The notes under the pieces: generated by a model
Database searches by the model: none
The model's input: the letters and a program-made list of their open reading frames with translations, nothing else
Told to the model about the DNA's origin: nothing
Source of the DNA: an uncultured Litoreibacter sp.
Lineage (GTDB): Bacteria > Pseudomonadota > Alphaproteobacteria > Rhodobacterales > Rhodobacteraceae
Length of the DNA: 64,000 nucleotides
Assembly: GCA_947504205.1 (NCBI GenBank)
Contig: CANNGL010000004.1
Span: forward strand, 310,001-374,000
Direction: 5' to 3'
Position numbers and translations under genes: made by a program
Shown: piece after piece, positions 9,693-18,732 of the stretch
Numbering within the stretch: position 1 is the first letter of the stretch
Layout: every line of letters begins with the position of its first letter

Positions 9693-10539
9693 GTCTCATT
9701 TCCTTAGCTATTTCGGCAGCTTGCGCGATGATCTTCTTATCCAGACCGGTGCTGAACCCCTTCTGCTCTGCAAATTTGAGAACCGCTTCGGTTGCGACAT
9801 TGCCCGCAGCGCCCGGCGCATAAGGGCAGCCGCCCAAGCCACCGACCGAGGCGTCAAACACCCGCAAACCATGGCTCAGAGCAACTTCGATGTTGGCCAG
9901 AGCGCCGCCGGAAGTGTCATGGAAATGGCCTGCCAGATGGGTTGCCGGAACAACCTTTGTTACCGCATCAAGCATGGCATCCACAGCGTCTGGCGTGCCT
10001 CGTCCCAGCGTTTCGCCCAGCGACACCTCATAACATCCTGCGGAAAAAAGCTCGGAGGCGACCTGCGCGACATTTTCCGCGGGTGTTGGTCCGTCAAACG
10101 GGCAATCCGTCACGCAAGACACATAGCCCCGGACGGGAATGGCATCCGAGCGCGCGATCTGCATAATTGGCGCAAAGCGATCCAGACTTTCGGCAATCGT
10201 GGCGTTGAGATTGGCTTTGGAAAACCCTTCGGAGGCCGACGCGAAAACCGCCACTTCGCTTGCGCCAGCGGCTTTTGCACCATCATAACCCCTGAGATTT
10301 GGTGTCAGCGCCGCGTAGGAAACCCCGTCCACGCGAGTGATCTCTGCCAGAACCTCGGCGCTATCGGCCATTTGAGGCACCCATTTGGGCGACACGAAAC
10401 TGGCAACTTCGACGCGTCGAAACCCGGCTTGGCTCAGTAAATCCACCAACGCGATCTTTTCGGATGTCGGGATCAGCCGCGCTTCGTTTTGCAACCCGTC
10501 ACGAGGGCCAACTTCGAATATCTCGATCTGCTCTGCCAT
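9685..10539 (-). CDS. liuE: Hydroxymethylglutaryl-CoA lyase
   Basis: This TIM-barrel enzyme cleaves HMG-CoA to acetoacetate and acetyl-CoA, the last step of leucine breakdown. The 284-residue protein starts EIFEVGPRDGLQNE, with the Arg-Asp pair that binds substrate and metal. It also has HFHDTSGGALANIEVALSHG with metal-ligand histidines, and the signature loop VGGLGGCPYAPGAAGNVATE containing the catalytic Cys. I start at the ATG at 10539, which overlaps the GST stop as TGATG; a GTG one codon earlier is possible. Also known as mvaB in other species. It overlaps the hydratase gene downstream. Confidence 0.95.
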   Translation of the reverse strand: MAEQIEIFEVGPRDGLQNEARLIPTSEKIALVDLLSQAGFRRVEVASFVSPKWVPQMADSAEVLAEITRVDGVSYAALTPNLRGYDGAKAAGASEVAVFASASEGFSKANLNATIAESLDRFAPIMQIARSDAIPVRGYVSCVTDCPFDGPTPAENVAQVASELFSAGCYEVSLGETLGRGTPDAVDAMLDAVTKVVPATHLAGHFHDTSGGALANIEVALSHGLRVFDASVGGLGGCPYAPGAAGNVATEAVLKFAEQKGFSTGLDKKIIAQAAEIAKEMRHG

Positions 10540-11210
10540 CACACCGCCTCAAGTGGCGGGTAGAATGTGCTGGCGTAAATGCCTTCCCCTTCTGGTGGCA
10601 AAGAGCGCTGAAAAGCCTCTCGTTCAGAAATCCGCTGATACCATTTCGCCAGTTCCGGGAAGGGTTCGATCCGGGCAAAGTGTTTTGCCATATAGACAGC
10701 CTGACCGCAGGAGATATCAGCGGCAGAAAATCCGCTGGTCAGCAGATAGTCGCGGTTCTCGATCGGCGTGGACAAGCGCCCTTCCAGTGCGGCGTAGCAT
10801 TTCTCAAGGCGCTTGGATTCAAGCTTGGTTACAATGGGTGAGCGTGTAGCAGGATCGTAGAGGGCCACATGCTGTTGGGTCAGAGCGGCGGTGTGCTGGC
10901 TTATGGTTTCCGAGAAATGCACCCAGACAAGCCACGCCATGCGGTCAGGATCATCGGCCATACGCCCCATGCCCGCTTGCGGGAAACGCTCGCACAGATA
11001 CTCGGTCATGGCCCCTGTCTCGAACATTCGCTCCCCCTCGATCTCAAGCGCAGGCACGCGCCCGGCGGGGTTGAGCGTCAGATATTCCTCCGACCGCAGG
11101 GATTTGTCGAATGGATGCACCACGAGTTCGAACTCCACGCCCAGCTCATGCAGCAGCCACAGGGTGCGCATGGATCTGGTCTGATGCGCATGGTGCAGGC
11201 GTATGGTCAT
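10539..11210 (-). CDS. Glutathione S-transferase family protein in the liu operon
   Basis: This 223-residue protein has an N-terminal thioredoxin-like domain (MTIRLHHAHQTRSMRTLWLL, then NPAGRVPALEIEGERMFETG with the cis-Pro and the Glu-Thr glutathione contact) and a helical C-terminal domain. No specific substrate can be assigned. Its ATG overlaps the stop of the carboxylase alpha gene (ATGA), and its stop overlaps the HMG-CoA lyase start. It is thus firmly within the leucine operon, where it may detoxify reactive enoyl-CoA-derived electrophiles; that is inference only. Confidence 0.88.
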   Translation of the reverse strand: MTIRLHHAHQTRSMRTLWLLHELGVEFELVVHPFDKSLRSEEYLTLNPAGRVPALEIEGERMFETGAMTEYLCERFPQAGMGRMADDPDRMAWLVWVHFSETISQHTAALTQQHVALYDPATRSPIVTKLESKRLEKCYAALEGRLSTPIENRDYLLTSGFSAADISCGQAVYMAKHFARIEPFPELAKWYQRISEREAFQRSLPPEGEGIYASTFYPPLEAV

Positions 11211-13129
11211 TCTTCCGCCTCAAGCCTTACCAGCAAATCACCTGACGAGACCTGCGCGCCCTCGCCGATCGTGATTTCTGCGACCGTCCCGGCCCGGTTG
11301 GCGGTCAGGCGGTGTTCCATTTTCATCGCCTCAAGGATCAACAGCGGATCACCGGTTTCAACCTTTGATCCGGCCTCCACGAAGACGGCTTTCACCAGCC
11401 CGGGCATCGGCGCCAGTGTTGCATCGCCAGAGGCGGCATCCCCGACCTGATCCAGCGGATCGACCAGATCAAACGCATATGTGTTGCCCCAGAAGACAAC
11501 GGCGCGGGCGCGATCGGCCCAAAGCTCCGCCGCGATCTTGTCGCCACCAATCCGAATGGGATCGAGCGAGATGTGATGCGTGGCGTCGGGCAAGCTCACC
11601 TGAAAGCTGCGTGGGCCGCTAACGGTCACACCGATGGTCTCAAGCGTTTCACCCCGCCTGAGCTGCACCTGCCATGTCAGCGGTTGCCACAAGGCAAATC
11701 CTTGATCGGGCGACGTTTTATCCAGTCCCAGCGCGGCAATCGCTGCCAGCGCGCGGCTCTTTGAGCACGGCTGCGGCATTTGCGTCAGCGCGGTGCCATC
11801 GCGTTCGATTAGGCCGGTATCGACATCGCCCTTGGCAAAGCCCTCATGTCTGGTCAAGGCGCGTAGAAAGGCCAGATTGGTCGTGGTGCCAACGATCTGG
11901 GTGGCGCATATGGCCTGTTCCAGCCGCTGCAAGGCCGTCGCGCGATCAGGACCATGCACGGTCAGTTTGGCAATCATCGGATCATAGAAAGGGCTGATCT
12001 CGTCGCCTTGGCGCACACCGGTATCCACGCGCGCCGCTTCGGCGAATTTCAGATGGTCGAGGCATCCCGTTGCAGGAAGAAACCCTGCCGGAACATCTTC
12101 GGCATATAGACGCGCCTCGAACGCATGGCCGGTGATGGACAGATCGGCCTGCGCCATCGGCAGCGGCTCGCCAGCAGCCACCTGCAATTGCCATGCCACC
12201 AGATCAACGCCGGTGATTTCTTCAGTCACCGGATGTTCAACCTGAAGGCGCGTGTTCATCTCCATGAAATAGAACCGATCCGCGCGCAGACCGTCAGAGG
12301 CATCAACGATAAACTCTACCGTTCCCGCACCTGCGTAATTCACCGCTTTTGCGGCTCTGACCGCGGCTTCCCCCATGGCTTGACGCATCTCCTCCGTCAT
12401 TCCCGGGGCGGGTGCCTCTTCGATCACCTTCTGATGGCGGCGCTGCAGCGAACAGTCGCGCTCGAACAGATAGACGGCGTCTTCCCCATCACCAAAAACC
12501 TGCACCTCAATATGACGGGGCTTTTCAACGAATTTCTCGATCAGAACCGCATCGTTTCCGAAGGCCGCTTTGGCCTCGGATTTGGCATCACGCAGAGCTG
12601 CCTCGAACGCGGCAGCGTCTTCGACCTTGCGCATGCCCTTGCCGCCACCGCCTGCGACCGCTTTGATCAACACGGGATATCCGATCTCGTCGGCTCTCTC
12701 GGCAAGGCCCTCCTGCGCCGCACCGTGATAGCCCGGCACAACCGGCACCCCCGCCTTTTCCATGAGCGCCTTGGCAGCATCCTTTAATCCCATGGCCCGG
12801 ATCGCCTCTGCGGAGGGGCCGATGAAAACCAGGCCGGCTTGCGCCACCGCTTCAACAAAATCGGGGTTTTCGGACAAAAAGCCGTAGCCGGGATGGATCG
12901 CCTGCGCGCCGGTGGCTTTGGCAGCTTCGATAATCGCATCCCCGCGCAGATAGCTCTCCGCTGGCGTCGCACCGCCAAGAGAGACCGCCTGATCTGCCAT
13001 CTCCACATGGCGCGCCGCAGCATCCACATCCGAGTGCACCGCAACGCTGCGCACTCCAAGCCTGCGGCAGGTGTCAATCACCCGGCACGCGATTTCGCCA
13101 CGATTGGCGATCAGGATCTTGTCAAACAT
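11207..13129 (-). CDS. liuD: Methylcrotonoyl-CoA carboxylase, biotin-carrying alpha subunit
   Basis: This is the 640-residue alpha subunit of methylcrotonyl-CoA carboxylase, carrying biotin carboxylase and biotin carrier domains. The N-terminal domain begins FDKILIANRGEIACRVIDTC; the ATP-grasp loop is AVAGGGGKGMRKVEDA. MEMNTRLQVEHPVTEEITG holds catalytic residues. The biotinyl domain near the C-terminus contains ILEAMKMEHRL, with the Lys of EAMKM biotinylated. Assignment to methylcrotonyl-CoA rather than propionyl- or geranyl-CoA rests on the neighbours liuA, liuB, liuC and liuE. The start at 13129 overlaps the upstream stop (TGATG). Confidence 0.93.
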   Translation of the reverse strand: MFDKILIANRGEIACRVIDTCRRLGVRSVAVHSDVDAAARHVEMADQAVSLGGATPAESYLRGDAIIEAAKATGAQAIHPGYGFLSENPDFVEAVAQAGLVFIGPSAEAIRAMGLKDAAKALMEKAGVPVVPGYHGAAQEGLAERADEIGYPVLIKAVAGGGGKGMRKVEDAAAFEAALRDAKSEAKAAFGNDAVLIEKFVEKPRHIEVQVFGDGEDAVYLFERDCSLQRRHQKVIEEAPAPGMTEEMRQAMGEAAVRAAKAVNYAGAGTVEFIVDASDGLRADRFYFMEMNTRLQVEHPVTEEITGVDLVAWQLQVAAGEPLPMAQADLSITGHAFEARLYAEDVPAGFLPATGCLDHLKFAEAARVDTGVRQGDEISPFYDPMIAKLTVHGPDRATALQRLEQAICATQIVGTTTNLAFLRALTRHEGFAKGDVDTGLIERDGTALTQMPQPCSKSRALAAIAALGLDKTSPDQGFALWQPLTWQVQLRRGETLETIGVTVSGPRSFQVSLPDATHHISLDPIRIGGDKIAAELWADRARAVVFWGNTYAFDLVDPLDQVGDAASGDATLAPMPGLVKAVFVEAGSKVETGDPLLILEAMKMEHRLTANRAGTVAEITIGEGAQVSSGDLLVRLEAEE

Positions 13130-13818
13130 CACCACCACGACCCGCTGGTTTTATCCTCGATATGCGCTTTGAGGTGCCCCGGCAGTGGCCAGGCGTCAAA
13201 ATCCAAGCCAGACACCGGCCCGCCTTCGCGCCCCTTATAGGCATGCAGGTAGAGGTCGCGATGCAACGTCACCTCAATACGCTCAAGGGCGGTATCCACG
13301 CGGGTTTTCAGATCATCGACCTGCCCTTCCAGTTTGGCTTCGGCCGATCTTGCCTTCATCCATGATGGCAAGCCAATCAGGCTAGACAATGCTTTGCCGG
13401 TGCCCGTGGCGATCAGAATGACAAAATACGCAGTCAGGTTGGTGATCGCGTGCCCTGCAATATCAATGCCCAGATCCCAGCCCAGCCAGCCCCAGCCGGA
13501 CTTCTTGGCTCCGAGTTCCGCCCGCATCCGGTCGAATTCCTCTGCGAAGGCCTGACGAAAATGTCGCGCAAAAATGGTCCGGTCGAAATCATCGCGCCCG
13601 GCCCACAGACGCAGCTTGGGCCGCACGAACATTCCCGATTTCGAGCCATCCACAAAGGTTTCGAAATTGAACAGGAAGAAATAATCTTCGGCATCCGCCG
13701 AGTTGTGGATCACATAGACAGGAATTTCGACGTCAGACCCCAAGGAGGGAAGACTGAACTCCGGCAACGAGGACATGGCCTTATCCGCCAGTCCCTTGGC
13801 GTCAAACGGCAGTTTCAT
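13129..13818 (-). CDS. Unknown membrane-associated protein between carboxylase subunit genes
   Basis: This protein of about 229 residues is not recognised. The N-terminal half is soluble-looking and aromatic (SLGSDVEIPVYVIHNSADAE, FFLFNFETFVDG). One hydrophobic region lies around residues 110-150 (ITNLTAYFVILIATGTGKAL), followed by a charged, probably coiled-coil stretch at ~155-185 (AKLEGQVDDLKTRVDTALER) and a Trp-rich C-terminus ending SGSWW. I start at the ATG at 13818, which has GGAGGGG six bases upstream. The stop overlaps the carboxylase alpha start, so the two are translationally coupled. Context suggests it accompanies leucine catabolism; no function can be assigned. Confidence 0.7.
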   Translation of the reverse strand: MKLPFDAKGLADKAMSSLPEFSLPSLGSDVEIPVYVIHNSADAEDYFFLFNFETFVDGSKSGMFVRPKLRLWAGRDDFDRTIFARHFRQAFAEEFDRMRAELGAKKSGWGWLGWDLGIDIAGHAITNLTAYFVILIATGTGKALSSLIGLPSWMKARSAEAKLEGQVDDLKTRVDTALERIEVTLHRDLYLHAYKGREGGPVSGLDFDAWPLPGHLKAHIEDKTSGSWW

Positions 13819-13830
13819 CGCACCCCTCCA

Positions 13831-13867
13831 GGTTTCTTTTTGCTGCAAATATGCCCGCCGGAGGCGC
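13831..13867 (-). repeat. Copy of a dispersed intergenic repeat (CCTCCGGCGGG-ATATTT type)
   Basis: On the minus strand this reads GCGCCTCCGGCGGGCATATT followed by TGCAGCAAAAAGAAACC. It resembles elements at 29651-29677 and 36995-37026, all of which contain a GC-rich block next to ATATTT. It ends just before the ribosome-binding site of the downstream gene. This sort of sequence is common between genes in Rhodobacterales as far as I recall. Confidence 0.5.
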
Positions 13868-13909
13868 ATGGCTCCAAAGCCATGGCGATCGTCGGGGCTC
13901 GATGCCCCG
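13867..13909. other. Two tandem stem-loops between liuB and the unknown gene
   Basis: CATGGCT-CCAA-AGCCATG (13867-13884) and CGGGGC-TCGAT-GCCCCG (13893-13909) are two perfect hairpins in the 111-bp gap after the carboxylase beta gene. Neither is followed by a T-run on the minus strand. They may slow decay of the upstream mRNA or partially attenuate the operon. Confidence 0.5.
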
Positions 13910-13929
13910 CAAGATCGCGCCCGGCCATT

Positions 13930-15534
13930 CTACATGCGGAAAACGCCAAAGCGTGTCTCCTCGATCGGGGCGTTCAAAGCAGTGCTCAATGACAAAGCCA
14001 GCACATCGCGCGATTTGCGTGGATCGATAATGCCGTCATCCCAGAGCCGTGCGGAGGCATAAAGCGGATGCGATTGCTCCTCGAACATATCGATTGTGGG
14101 TTGCTTGAAATCGGCCTCCTCGCTGGCGGACCAGCTACCCCCTTTGCGCTCGATCGCATCGCGTTTGACCGTTGCAAGCACACCAGCCGCCTGTGCGCCA
14201 CCCATGACCGAGATGCGGCTGTTGGGCCAGGTCCACAAAAACCGGGGCTGACAGGCGCGTCCGGCCATACCGTAATTGCCCGCACCGAATGAGCCTCCGA
14301 CCAACATGGTGATCTTTGGAACAGCGGTTGAGGCCACTGCCGTGACCATCTTGGCTCCATGGCGCGCGATGCCCTCGTTCTCGTATTTGCGACCGACCAT
14401 GAAGCCTGTGATATTTTGCAGGAAAACCAATGGAATCTTGCGCTGTGAGCAGAGCTCGACAAAATGTGCGCCCTTCTGGGCGGCTTCGGAAAACAGCACA
14501 CCGTTATTGGCAACAATCCCGACCGGACAGCCTTTCACATGGGCAAACCCCGTTACCAGTGTTTCACCGAAGCGGGGTTTGAATTCGTCAAAGCGCGAAG
14601 CATCCACCAACCGCGCGATCACTTCGCGGATGTCATACGGGGTTTTCAGATCGGCAGGCACAACGCCCAGAAGTTCGCCCGGATCATAGGCCGGCTCTTC
14701 AGAGGACTGCCATTCCACGCTCGCGGGTCTGCTACGGTTCAGATGCCCCACGGCGCGCCGCGCCAAGGCCAAAGCATGGGCATCATCTTCTGCCAGATAA
14801 TCCGCCACGCCTGACAAGCGCGTGTGCACATCGCCGCCGCCCAGATCCTCGGCGCTGACGACCTCTCCTGTCGCGGCCTTGACGAGTGGCGGACCCGCCA
14901 GAAAAATCGTGCCCTGTTCTTTGACGATAATCGTCACATCGGACATCGCGGGCACATAAGCACCGCCCGCCGTACACGATCCCATCACCACGGCGATCTG
15001 CGGAATACCCAAGGCGCTCATCCGCGCCTGATTGTAGAAAATCCGGCCAAAGTGATCGCGATCCGGGAACACCTCGTCCTGATTGGGCAGGTTCGCCCCG
15101 CCACTGTCGACCAGATAGATGCAGGGCAGATGATTTTCCTGTGCGATTTCCTGAGCGCGCAGGTGTTTTTTCACCGTCATCGGAAAATAGGTGCCGCCTT
15201 TGACGGTCGCATCATTGCAGACCACCATCACATCCTGGCCTTGAACACGACCAATGCCGGCAATCACACCAGCCGCAGGCGCAGCATCGTCATAAAGCCC
15301 ATGCGCAGCCGTTGCGGCAACCTCCAGAAATGGCGAGCCGGGATCAAGCAGACCCGCCACACGGTCGCGGGGCAGCATCTTGCCGCGCCCGAGATGGCGC
15401 TCCCGCGCGCCCTGCCCTCCGCCCAGCGCGGCTGAGGCCGCGGCCTCTTCACAAATGCGCAACGCCTCAAGATTGGCAGCCTCGTTGGATTTGAATGTCT
15501 CGGAACCCGGAGCAATAGTGGAGGTCAGCTTCAT
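13930..15534 (-). CDS. liuB: Methylcrotonoyl-CoA carboxylase, carboxyltransferase beta subunit
   Basis: This 534-residue biotin-dependent carboxyltransferase partners with LiuD to turn 3-methylcrotonyl-CoA into 3-methylglutaconyl-CoA. Two crotonase-like halves are evident: [20 protein letters not shown] and [20 protein letters not shown] in the N half, [20 protein letters not shown] and [20 protein letters not shown] in the C half. The last is characteristic of acyl-CoA carboxylase beta subunits. The ATG at 15534 is used, with GGGAAGG upstream; six extra codons are possible from an earlier ATG. It follows the LprI-like gene by only 4 bp and is separated from its alpha subunit by one unknown gene. 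Confidence 0.95.
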   Translation of the reverse strand: MKLTSTIAPGSETFKSNEAANLEALRICEEAAASAALGGGQGARERHLGRGKMLPRDRVAGLLDPGSPFLEVAATAAHGLYDDAAPAAGVIAGIGRVQGQDVMVVCNDATVKGGTYFPMTVKKHLRAQEIAQENHLPCIYLVDSGGANLPNQDEVFPDRDHFGRIFYNQARMSALGIPQIAVVMGSCTAGGAYVPAMSDVTIIVKEQGTIFLAGPPLVKAATGEVVSAEDLGGGDVHTRLSGVADYLAEDDAHALALARRAVGHLNRSRPASVEWQSSEEPAYDPGELLGVVPADLKTPYDIREVIARLVDASRFDEFKPRFGETLVTGFAHVKGCPVGIVANNGVLFSEAAQKGAHFVELCSQRKIPLVFLQNITGFMVGRKYENEGIARHGAKMVTAVASTAVPKITMLVGGSFGAGNYGMAGRACQPRFLWTWPNSRISVMGGAQAAGVLATVKRDAIERKGGSWSASEEADFKQPTIDMFEEQSHPLYASARLWDDGIIDPRKSRDVLALSLSTALNAPIEETRFGVFRM

Positions 15535-15538
15535 CTGA

Positions 15539-16048
15539 TTACCTTCCCTCATACGCGTTCAAGCGCGCTTCAAGTCGCAGGGCCTGAGCACCTGTCAGGG
15601 TCATCAAGCAGTGCAGAGTTGCCGGTCCACCACCCGTCCCGCCCCCCCATTGCGCCCGTTCGTAATCGCAGGTCGCATCCTTGTAAGGTATCCAGCTTCG
15701 CTGCATTTCGCGCAATGTCTTGGAGAGGGACGGCACCGTAGCGCCAAGCTCTTTCATCTCGGCATCATCAGCTTTGTTTGCAGCCATCAACGCCTGGTAA
15801 GCCGCATTCAGGCGCGCATCCCAATAGGCCAATTCCCGATCGAGGCAGCCGCCCATGCCGACCGTTGTCTCCCCGCCAACTGTATCTTCCATACAAGCTG
15901 TCGCAGATCGCCCGACACAGACCTCTTGCTGCAATAGCTCCGGTGCCGCTGCGAGGCAGCTTTCCGTTGCCGCCGGACTGAAGGTCAGGTCCTGCGCTGT
16001 CGCCGGGGTGCAAAACACACAAAGAGAGAGCGCCAATAGTCGTCTCAT
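15539..16048 (-). CDS. Exported LprI-like (DUF1311) protein
   Basis: This protein of about 169 residues has a signal peptide ([19 protein letters not shown]) and a periplasmic domain with six or more cysteines. The segment [20 protein letters not shown] (around residues 69-88) is typical of the DUF1311/LprI family, named after a mycobacterial lysozyme inhibitor; that activity need not hold here. [13 protein letters not shown] further along fits the same family. The start at 16048 is chosen because the encoded signal peptide follows immediately and the upstream gene ends two bases before it. It is the fourth of four exported proteins between liuA and liuB. Confidence 0.75.
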   Translation of the reverse strand: MRRLLALSLCVFCTPATAQDLTFSPAATESCLAAAPELLQQEVCVGRSATACMEDTVGGETTVGMGGCLDRELAYWDARLNAAYQALMAANKADDAEMKELGATVPSLSKTLREMQRSWIPYKDATCDYERAQWGGGTGGGPATLHCLMTLTGAQALRLEARLNAYEGR

Positions 16049-16049
16049 C

Positions 16050-16532
16050 TCAGTTCTCAATCTGGCAATATGGGCTGGCGGATCGCCCTTCGAGGCAGGC
16101 ATCCAATTCCGCTGACAGCCCGACCATTTCCGTTATAGAGCAGCCCAATCGCGCCGCCTCCCGACCGCTTTCGGGTTTCGTCTCGGCCACGTCCTGACAC
16201 TTCTGGAGGACGTATCCGGTCCACTCGCTACGCAGGTTCGCCAATTCAAGCGCACCCTCCGCTGTGATCGAAGATGTGACGTCCTTTTGCAGGTTTTCAA
16301 CTGTGGTGCTCCAAGCCTGGCGTGTCTCGTCAAGGCACGCCAAATGGCTTTCACTCCCCACCTCATCGGTCGCGCATTCTGCGAAAATAATATTGAGGCA
16401 CTGCGGCCAAGTTGTTGATCCGCCCAGGTTTTCGGTACAAATCCAGGCAGTCCTGTGGTGCTCGGGGTAACTTGGCTCCTCCGCCAGAAGAGGCGTTGCG
16501 ACAAGAATGGCGATCGGGATCAGGTACTTCAT
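16050..16532 (-). CDS. Exported cysteine-rich protein, possibly LprI-related
   Basis: This 160-residue protein begins with a signal peptide (MKYLIPIAILVATPLLAEEP, cleavage probably after LLA). The mature part has cysteines spaced through the chain (AWICTENLG, TWPQCLNIIFAECA, HLACLDETR, LQKCQD, LGCSITE, DACLEG, PYCQIEN). The CLDETRQAWSTTVENLQKDV stretch is loosely LprI-like, but I cannot place it in a family with confidence. It overlaps the preceding small gene by ATGA and lies one base from the next. Expected to be periplasmic and disulfide-bonded. Function unknown. Confidence 0.65.
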   Translation of the reverse strand: MKYLIPIAILVATPLLAEEPSYPEHHRTAWICTENLGGSTTWPQCLNIIFAECATDEVGSESHLACLDETRQAWSTTVENLQKDVTSSITAEGALELANLRSEWTGYVLQKCQDVAETKPESGREAARLGCSITEMVGLSAELDACLEGRSASPYCQIEN

Positions 16533-16825
16533 GTTGCCTCTTGCGTGCTTGCAAGGGGAAGAAGCGCCCCCCGCTTATCGACAGGGTAGATCCTGCCCTC
16601 GCCATCATTAGACCGACAGGCCACTTCGATCCAGACCGGGCCCTCACCGGGTCTGGCAACACAATCGGTCAATGCGCCACCGGTTTCCGCCACGTATTTC
16701 GCAGCATAAATATTAATGACGTCGGTTTCCGTCAGATTGGCAAAGATATAACCCTGACGGAAGGCGAAGAGCCCAGCCATAACCAGCAAGATCGCAAATG
16801 GCAGAAGAAACAGGCTACGGGTCAT
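16529..16825 (-). CDS. Small single-pass membrane or exported protein, unknown
   Basis: This 98-residue protein has an N-terminal hydrophobic helix (SLFLLPFAILLVMAGLFAFR, residues 4-23) that looks like an uncleaved anchor, then a ~70-residue periplasmic part containing two cysteines (LTDCVAR and EVACRSN) that could pair. The pattern VWIEVACRSNDGEGRIYPVD is reminiscent of small domains that fold around one disulfide, but no family is recognised. It overlaps genes on both sides, by 11 bp upstream and 4 bp downstream, so it is a real member of the coupled operon. Confidence 0.6.
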   Translation of the reverse strand: MTRSLFLLPFAILLVMAGLFAFRQGYIFANLTETDVINIYAAKYVAETGGALTDCVARPGEGPVWIEVACRSNDGEGRIYPVDKRGALLPLASTQEAT

Positions 16826-17399
16826 CGCGATCCTCCACCGAGGACAAATATCCTTCCAATGACTCAGCGCGCTCTATCTCCGAAAAGGCTTGGTAGTTGC
16901 GGCAAAACACGTCCTGATCTGTCGCCGCCAATAAGCCTTCGGCAAGGCCCAGCTCGCGCAAGTCGGGACATGTTGTGGATGTCGGCAGATAGGTATCCTC
17001 CGCATCAAACCGGCGCATTGCAAAAGCTGATACGCTGGTTCTGTCAATACGAGCCCACCGGTTGCGCATATCATCTCTGAGCACCGTGGTCTTCTGTTCC
17101 CATCTCTGCGCGAGTGTTTCGAGGCAGGCGTTTGCATCTGTCTGCTCAAAGCAATGATCTATCGCTTCGCTCCGGCATATTCTGCGGGCCAGGACTTCGG
17201 CAGATTTCAACAGTTCGGGCTTGCAGTCGGTTAGCGTATCGCAGCGCTCGTGAGGAAACCTTTCGCGAAACTTAGCCTCAACGCGTGCAGGAAATTCTTC
17301 TGAAAGACAGCGGTCCAGAGCGACCTCGGCATCTTCCGCAAACGACGCCTGACCAGCCAGTGTCAGCAGCAAAACCGCAAGCATCAAAGGGTGCGGCAT
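16815..17399 (-). CDS. Exported cysteine-rich protein directly after liuA, unknown
   Basis: This protein of about 194 residues has a signal peptide ([20 protein letters not shown], then AEDAEVA). The mature chain has cysteines in DRCLSEEF, HERCDTLTDCKPE, RRICRSE, DHCFEQTDANACLETLAQRW, TTCPDLR and VFCRNYQ. No family is recognised; ACLETLAQRWEQKTTVLRDD echoes the C-x-helix arrangement of the two other exported neighbours. The ATG at 17399 overlaps the liuA stop (TGATG); a GTG one codon earlier is possible. This strong coupling to liuA is the main clue to its relevance. Confidence 0.65.
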   Translation of the reverse strand: MPHPLMLAVLLLTLAGQASFAEDAEVALDRCLSEEFPARVEAKFRERFPHERCDTLTDCKPELLKSAEVLARRICRSEAIDHCFEQTDANACLETLAQRWEQKTTVLRDDMRNRWARIDRTSVSAFAMRRFDAEDTYLPTSTTCPDLRELGLAEGLLAATDQDVFCRNYQAFSEIERAESLEGYLSSVEDRDDP

Positions 17400-18562
17400 C
17401 ACCCCATCGCCCCCACAAGTTCGCGGCCGACCAGCATGCGTCTGATCTCGGACGTCCCCGCGCCGATCTCCATCAGTTTAGCGTCGCGGAAGATGCGGGC
17501 GACGGGGGCATCGTTGAGGAAGCCTGCCCCACCCATGGCCTGCACGGCCTGGTGCGCCTGTTTCATCGCTTCTTCCGATGCATACAGACAGCAGGCGGCG
17601 GCGTCCTGTCTTGTCACATCGCCCCGGTCGCAGGCTTTTGCGACCTCGTAGACATAGGCCCGGGCAGAGTTCATGGCCGTATACATATCGGCGATCTTGC
17701 CTTGCATAAGCTGGAAGCTTCCGATCGGTTGGCCGAACTGCTTGCGCTCGGCCATATAAGGCATGATTTCATCCATACAGGCAGCCATGATACCCGTTCC
17801 GATCCCCGCGAGAACAACGCGTTCATAGTCCAGGCCAGACATCAACACGCGCACACCGCGCCCTTCTTCGCCAAGCACGTTTTCAAAAGGCACTTCCACG
17901 TCATCGAATATCAGCTCTGCCGTGTTGGAGCCGCGCATACCGAGTTTGTCGAAATGCGGTGAGGTCGAAAAGCCAACCATCTCTTTTTCAATGAGAAATG
18001 CGGTGATACCCTTGGAGCCCATATCCGGGTCGGTCTTTGCATAGACGACAAGGGTCGAGGCGTCCGGGCCGTTGGTGATCCAGTATTTGTTGCCATTCAG
18101 GCGGTAATGGTCGTTCCGTTTCTCTGCACGGAGCTTCATTGACACCACATCGGAGCCGGACCCGGCTTCGGACATCGCGAGCGCGCCGACATGTTCGCCG
18201 GAGACGAGCTTGGGAAGATACTTCTGTTTCTGCTCCTGCGTGCCATTCAGTTTGATCTGGTTCACGCACAGATTGGAATGGGCGCCGTAGCTGAGCGACA
18301 CTGATGCCGACGCGCGGGCAATCTCTTCAACCGCGATGACGTGGGCAAGATAGGACATCCCTGCTCCGCCATATTCTTCATCCACCGTGACGCCCAGAAG
18401 CCCCAGTTCGCCCATCTCGGTCCACAGCTCTGCCGGGAACTGATTCGTCTGATCAATGGACGCTGCCAGTGGCTTCACCCGGTCCTGCGCCCAGCGGTGG
18501 ACCATATGACGCAGCGTATTTACGTCTTCGCCCAAATCGAAAGACATGGCATGCGCGAACAT
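17399..18562 (-). CDS. liuA: Isovaleryl-CoA dehydrogenase
   Basis: This FAD-dependent acyl-CoA dehydrogenase oxidises isovaleryl-CoA to 3-methylcrotonyl-CoA, the first committed step of leucine catabolism in this operon. Family stretches include [59 protein letters not shown] and [20 protein letters not shown]. The catalytic base typical of isovaleryl-CoA dehydrogenases lies in [11 protein letters not shown] (Glu of DYERV). With the start at 18562 ([15 protein letters not shown]) the length is 387 residues, which is normal; AGGA lies upstream. An ATG at 18547 would be five residues shorter. It heads the liu operon; candidate operators lie upstream. Confidence 0.95.
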   Translation of the reverse strand: MFAHAMSFDLGEDVNTLRHMVHRWAQDRVKPLAASIDQTNQFPAELWTEMGELGLLGVTVDEEYGGAGMSYLAHVIAVEEIARASASVSLSYGAHSNLCVNQIKLNGTQEQKQKYLPKLVSGEHVGALAMSEAGSGSDVVSMKLRAEKRNDHYRLNGNKYWITNGPDASTLVVYAKTDPDMGSKGITAFLIEKEMVGFSTSPHFDKLGMRGSNTAELIFDDVEVPFENVLGEEGRGVRVLMSGLDYERVVLAGIGTGIMAACMDEIMPYMAERKQFGQPIGSFQLMQGKIADMYTAMNSARAYVYEVAKACDRGDVTRQDAAACCLYASEEAMKQAHQAVQAMGGAGFLNDAPVARIFRDAKLMEIGAGTSEIRRMLVGRELVGAMG

Positions 18563-18582
18563 CAGCAAAAATCCTAAAGTTA

Positions 18583-18600
18583 TTGAACAGACATTCAATT
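18583..18600. promoter_or_regulatory. Inverted repeat close to the liuA start, TetR-type operator candidate
   Basis: ATTGAACAGACATTCAAT is a 6-bp perfect inverted repeat (ATTGAA/TTCAAT) with a 6-bp spacer, 21 bp upstream of the liuA start. TGAA-N6-TTCA half-site geometry resembles operators of TetR regulators of acyl-CoA metabolism. Regulator identity is unknown. Confidence 0.4.
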
Positions 18601-18686
18601 AATACTGCGGGTGGTGGAATCGGTCAACCTCAACCACATTGGATAGCCTCACCCAGGCAGGTATCTAGGCACCCGGCGGTTGTTGC

Positions 18687-18700
18687 TTACCTTTACGTAA
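18687..18700. promoter_or_regulatory. LiuR-like (MerR family) operator candidate
   Basis: TTACCTTTACGTAA is one base from the palindrome TTACGT-N2-ACGTAA, which resembles as I recall the sites of the MerR-family regulator LiuR upstream of leucine/isovalerate genes in proteobacteria. It lies about 125 bp before liuA. No liuR gene is in the window. Confidence 0.35.
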
Positions 18701-18732
18701 ACATGTGGTCGCGGCAGATTGTGGCAGAAAAA

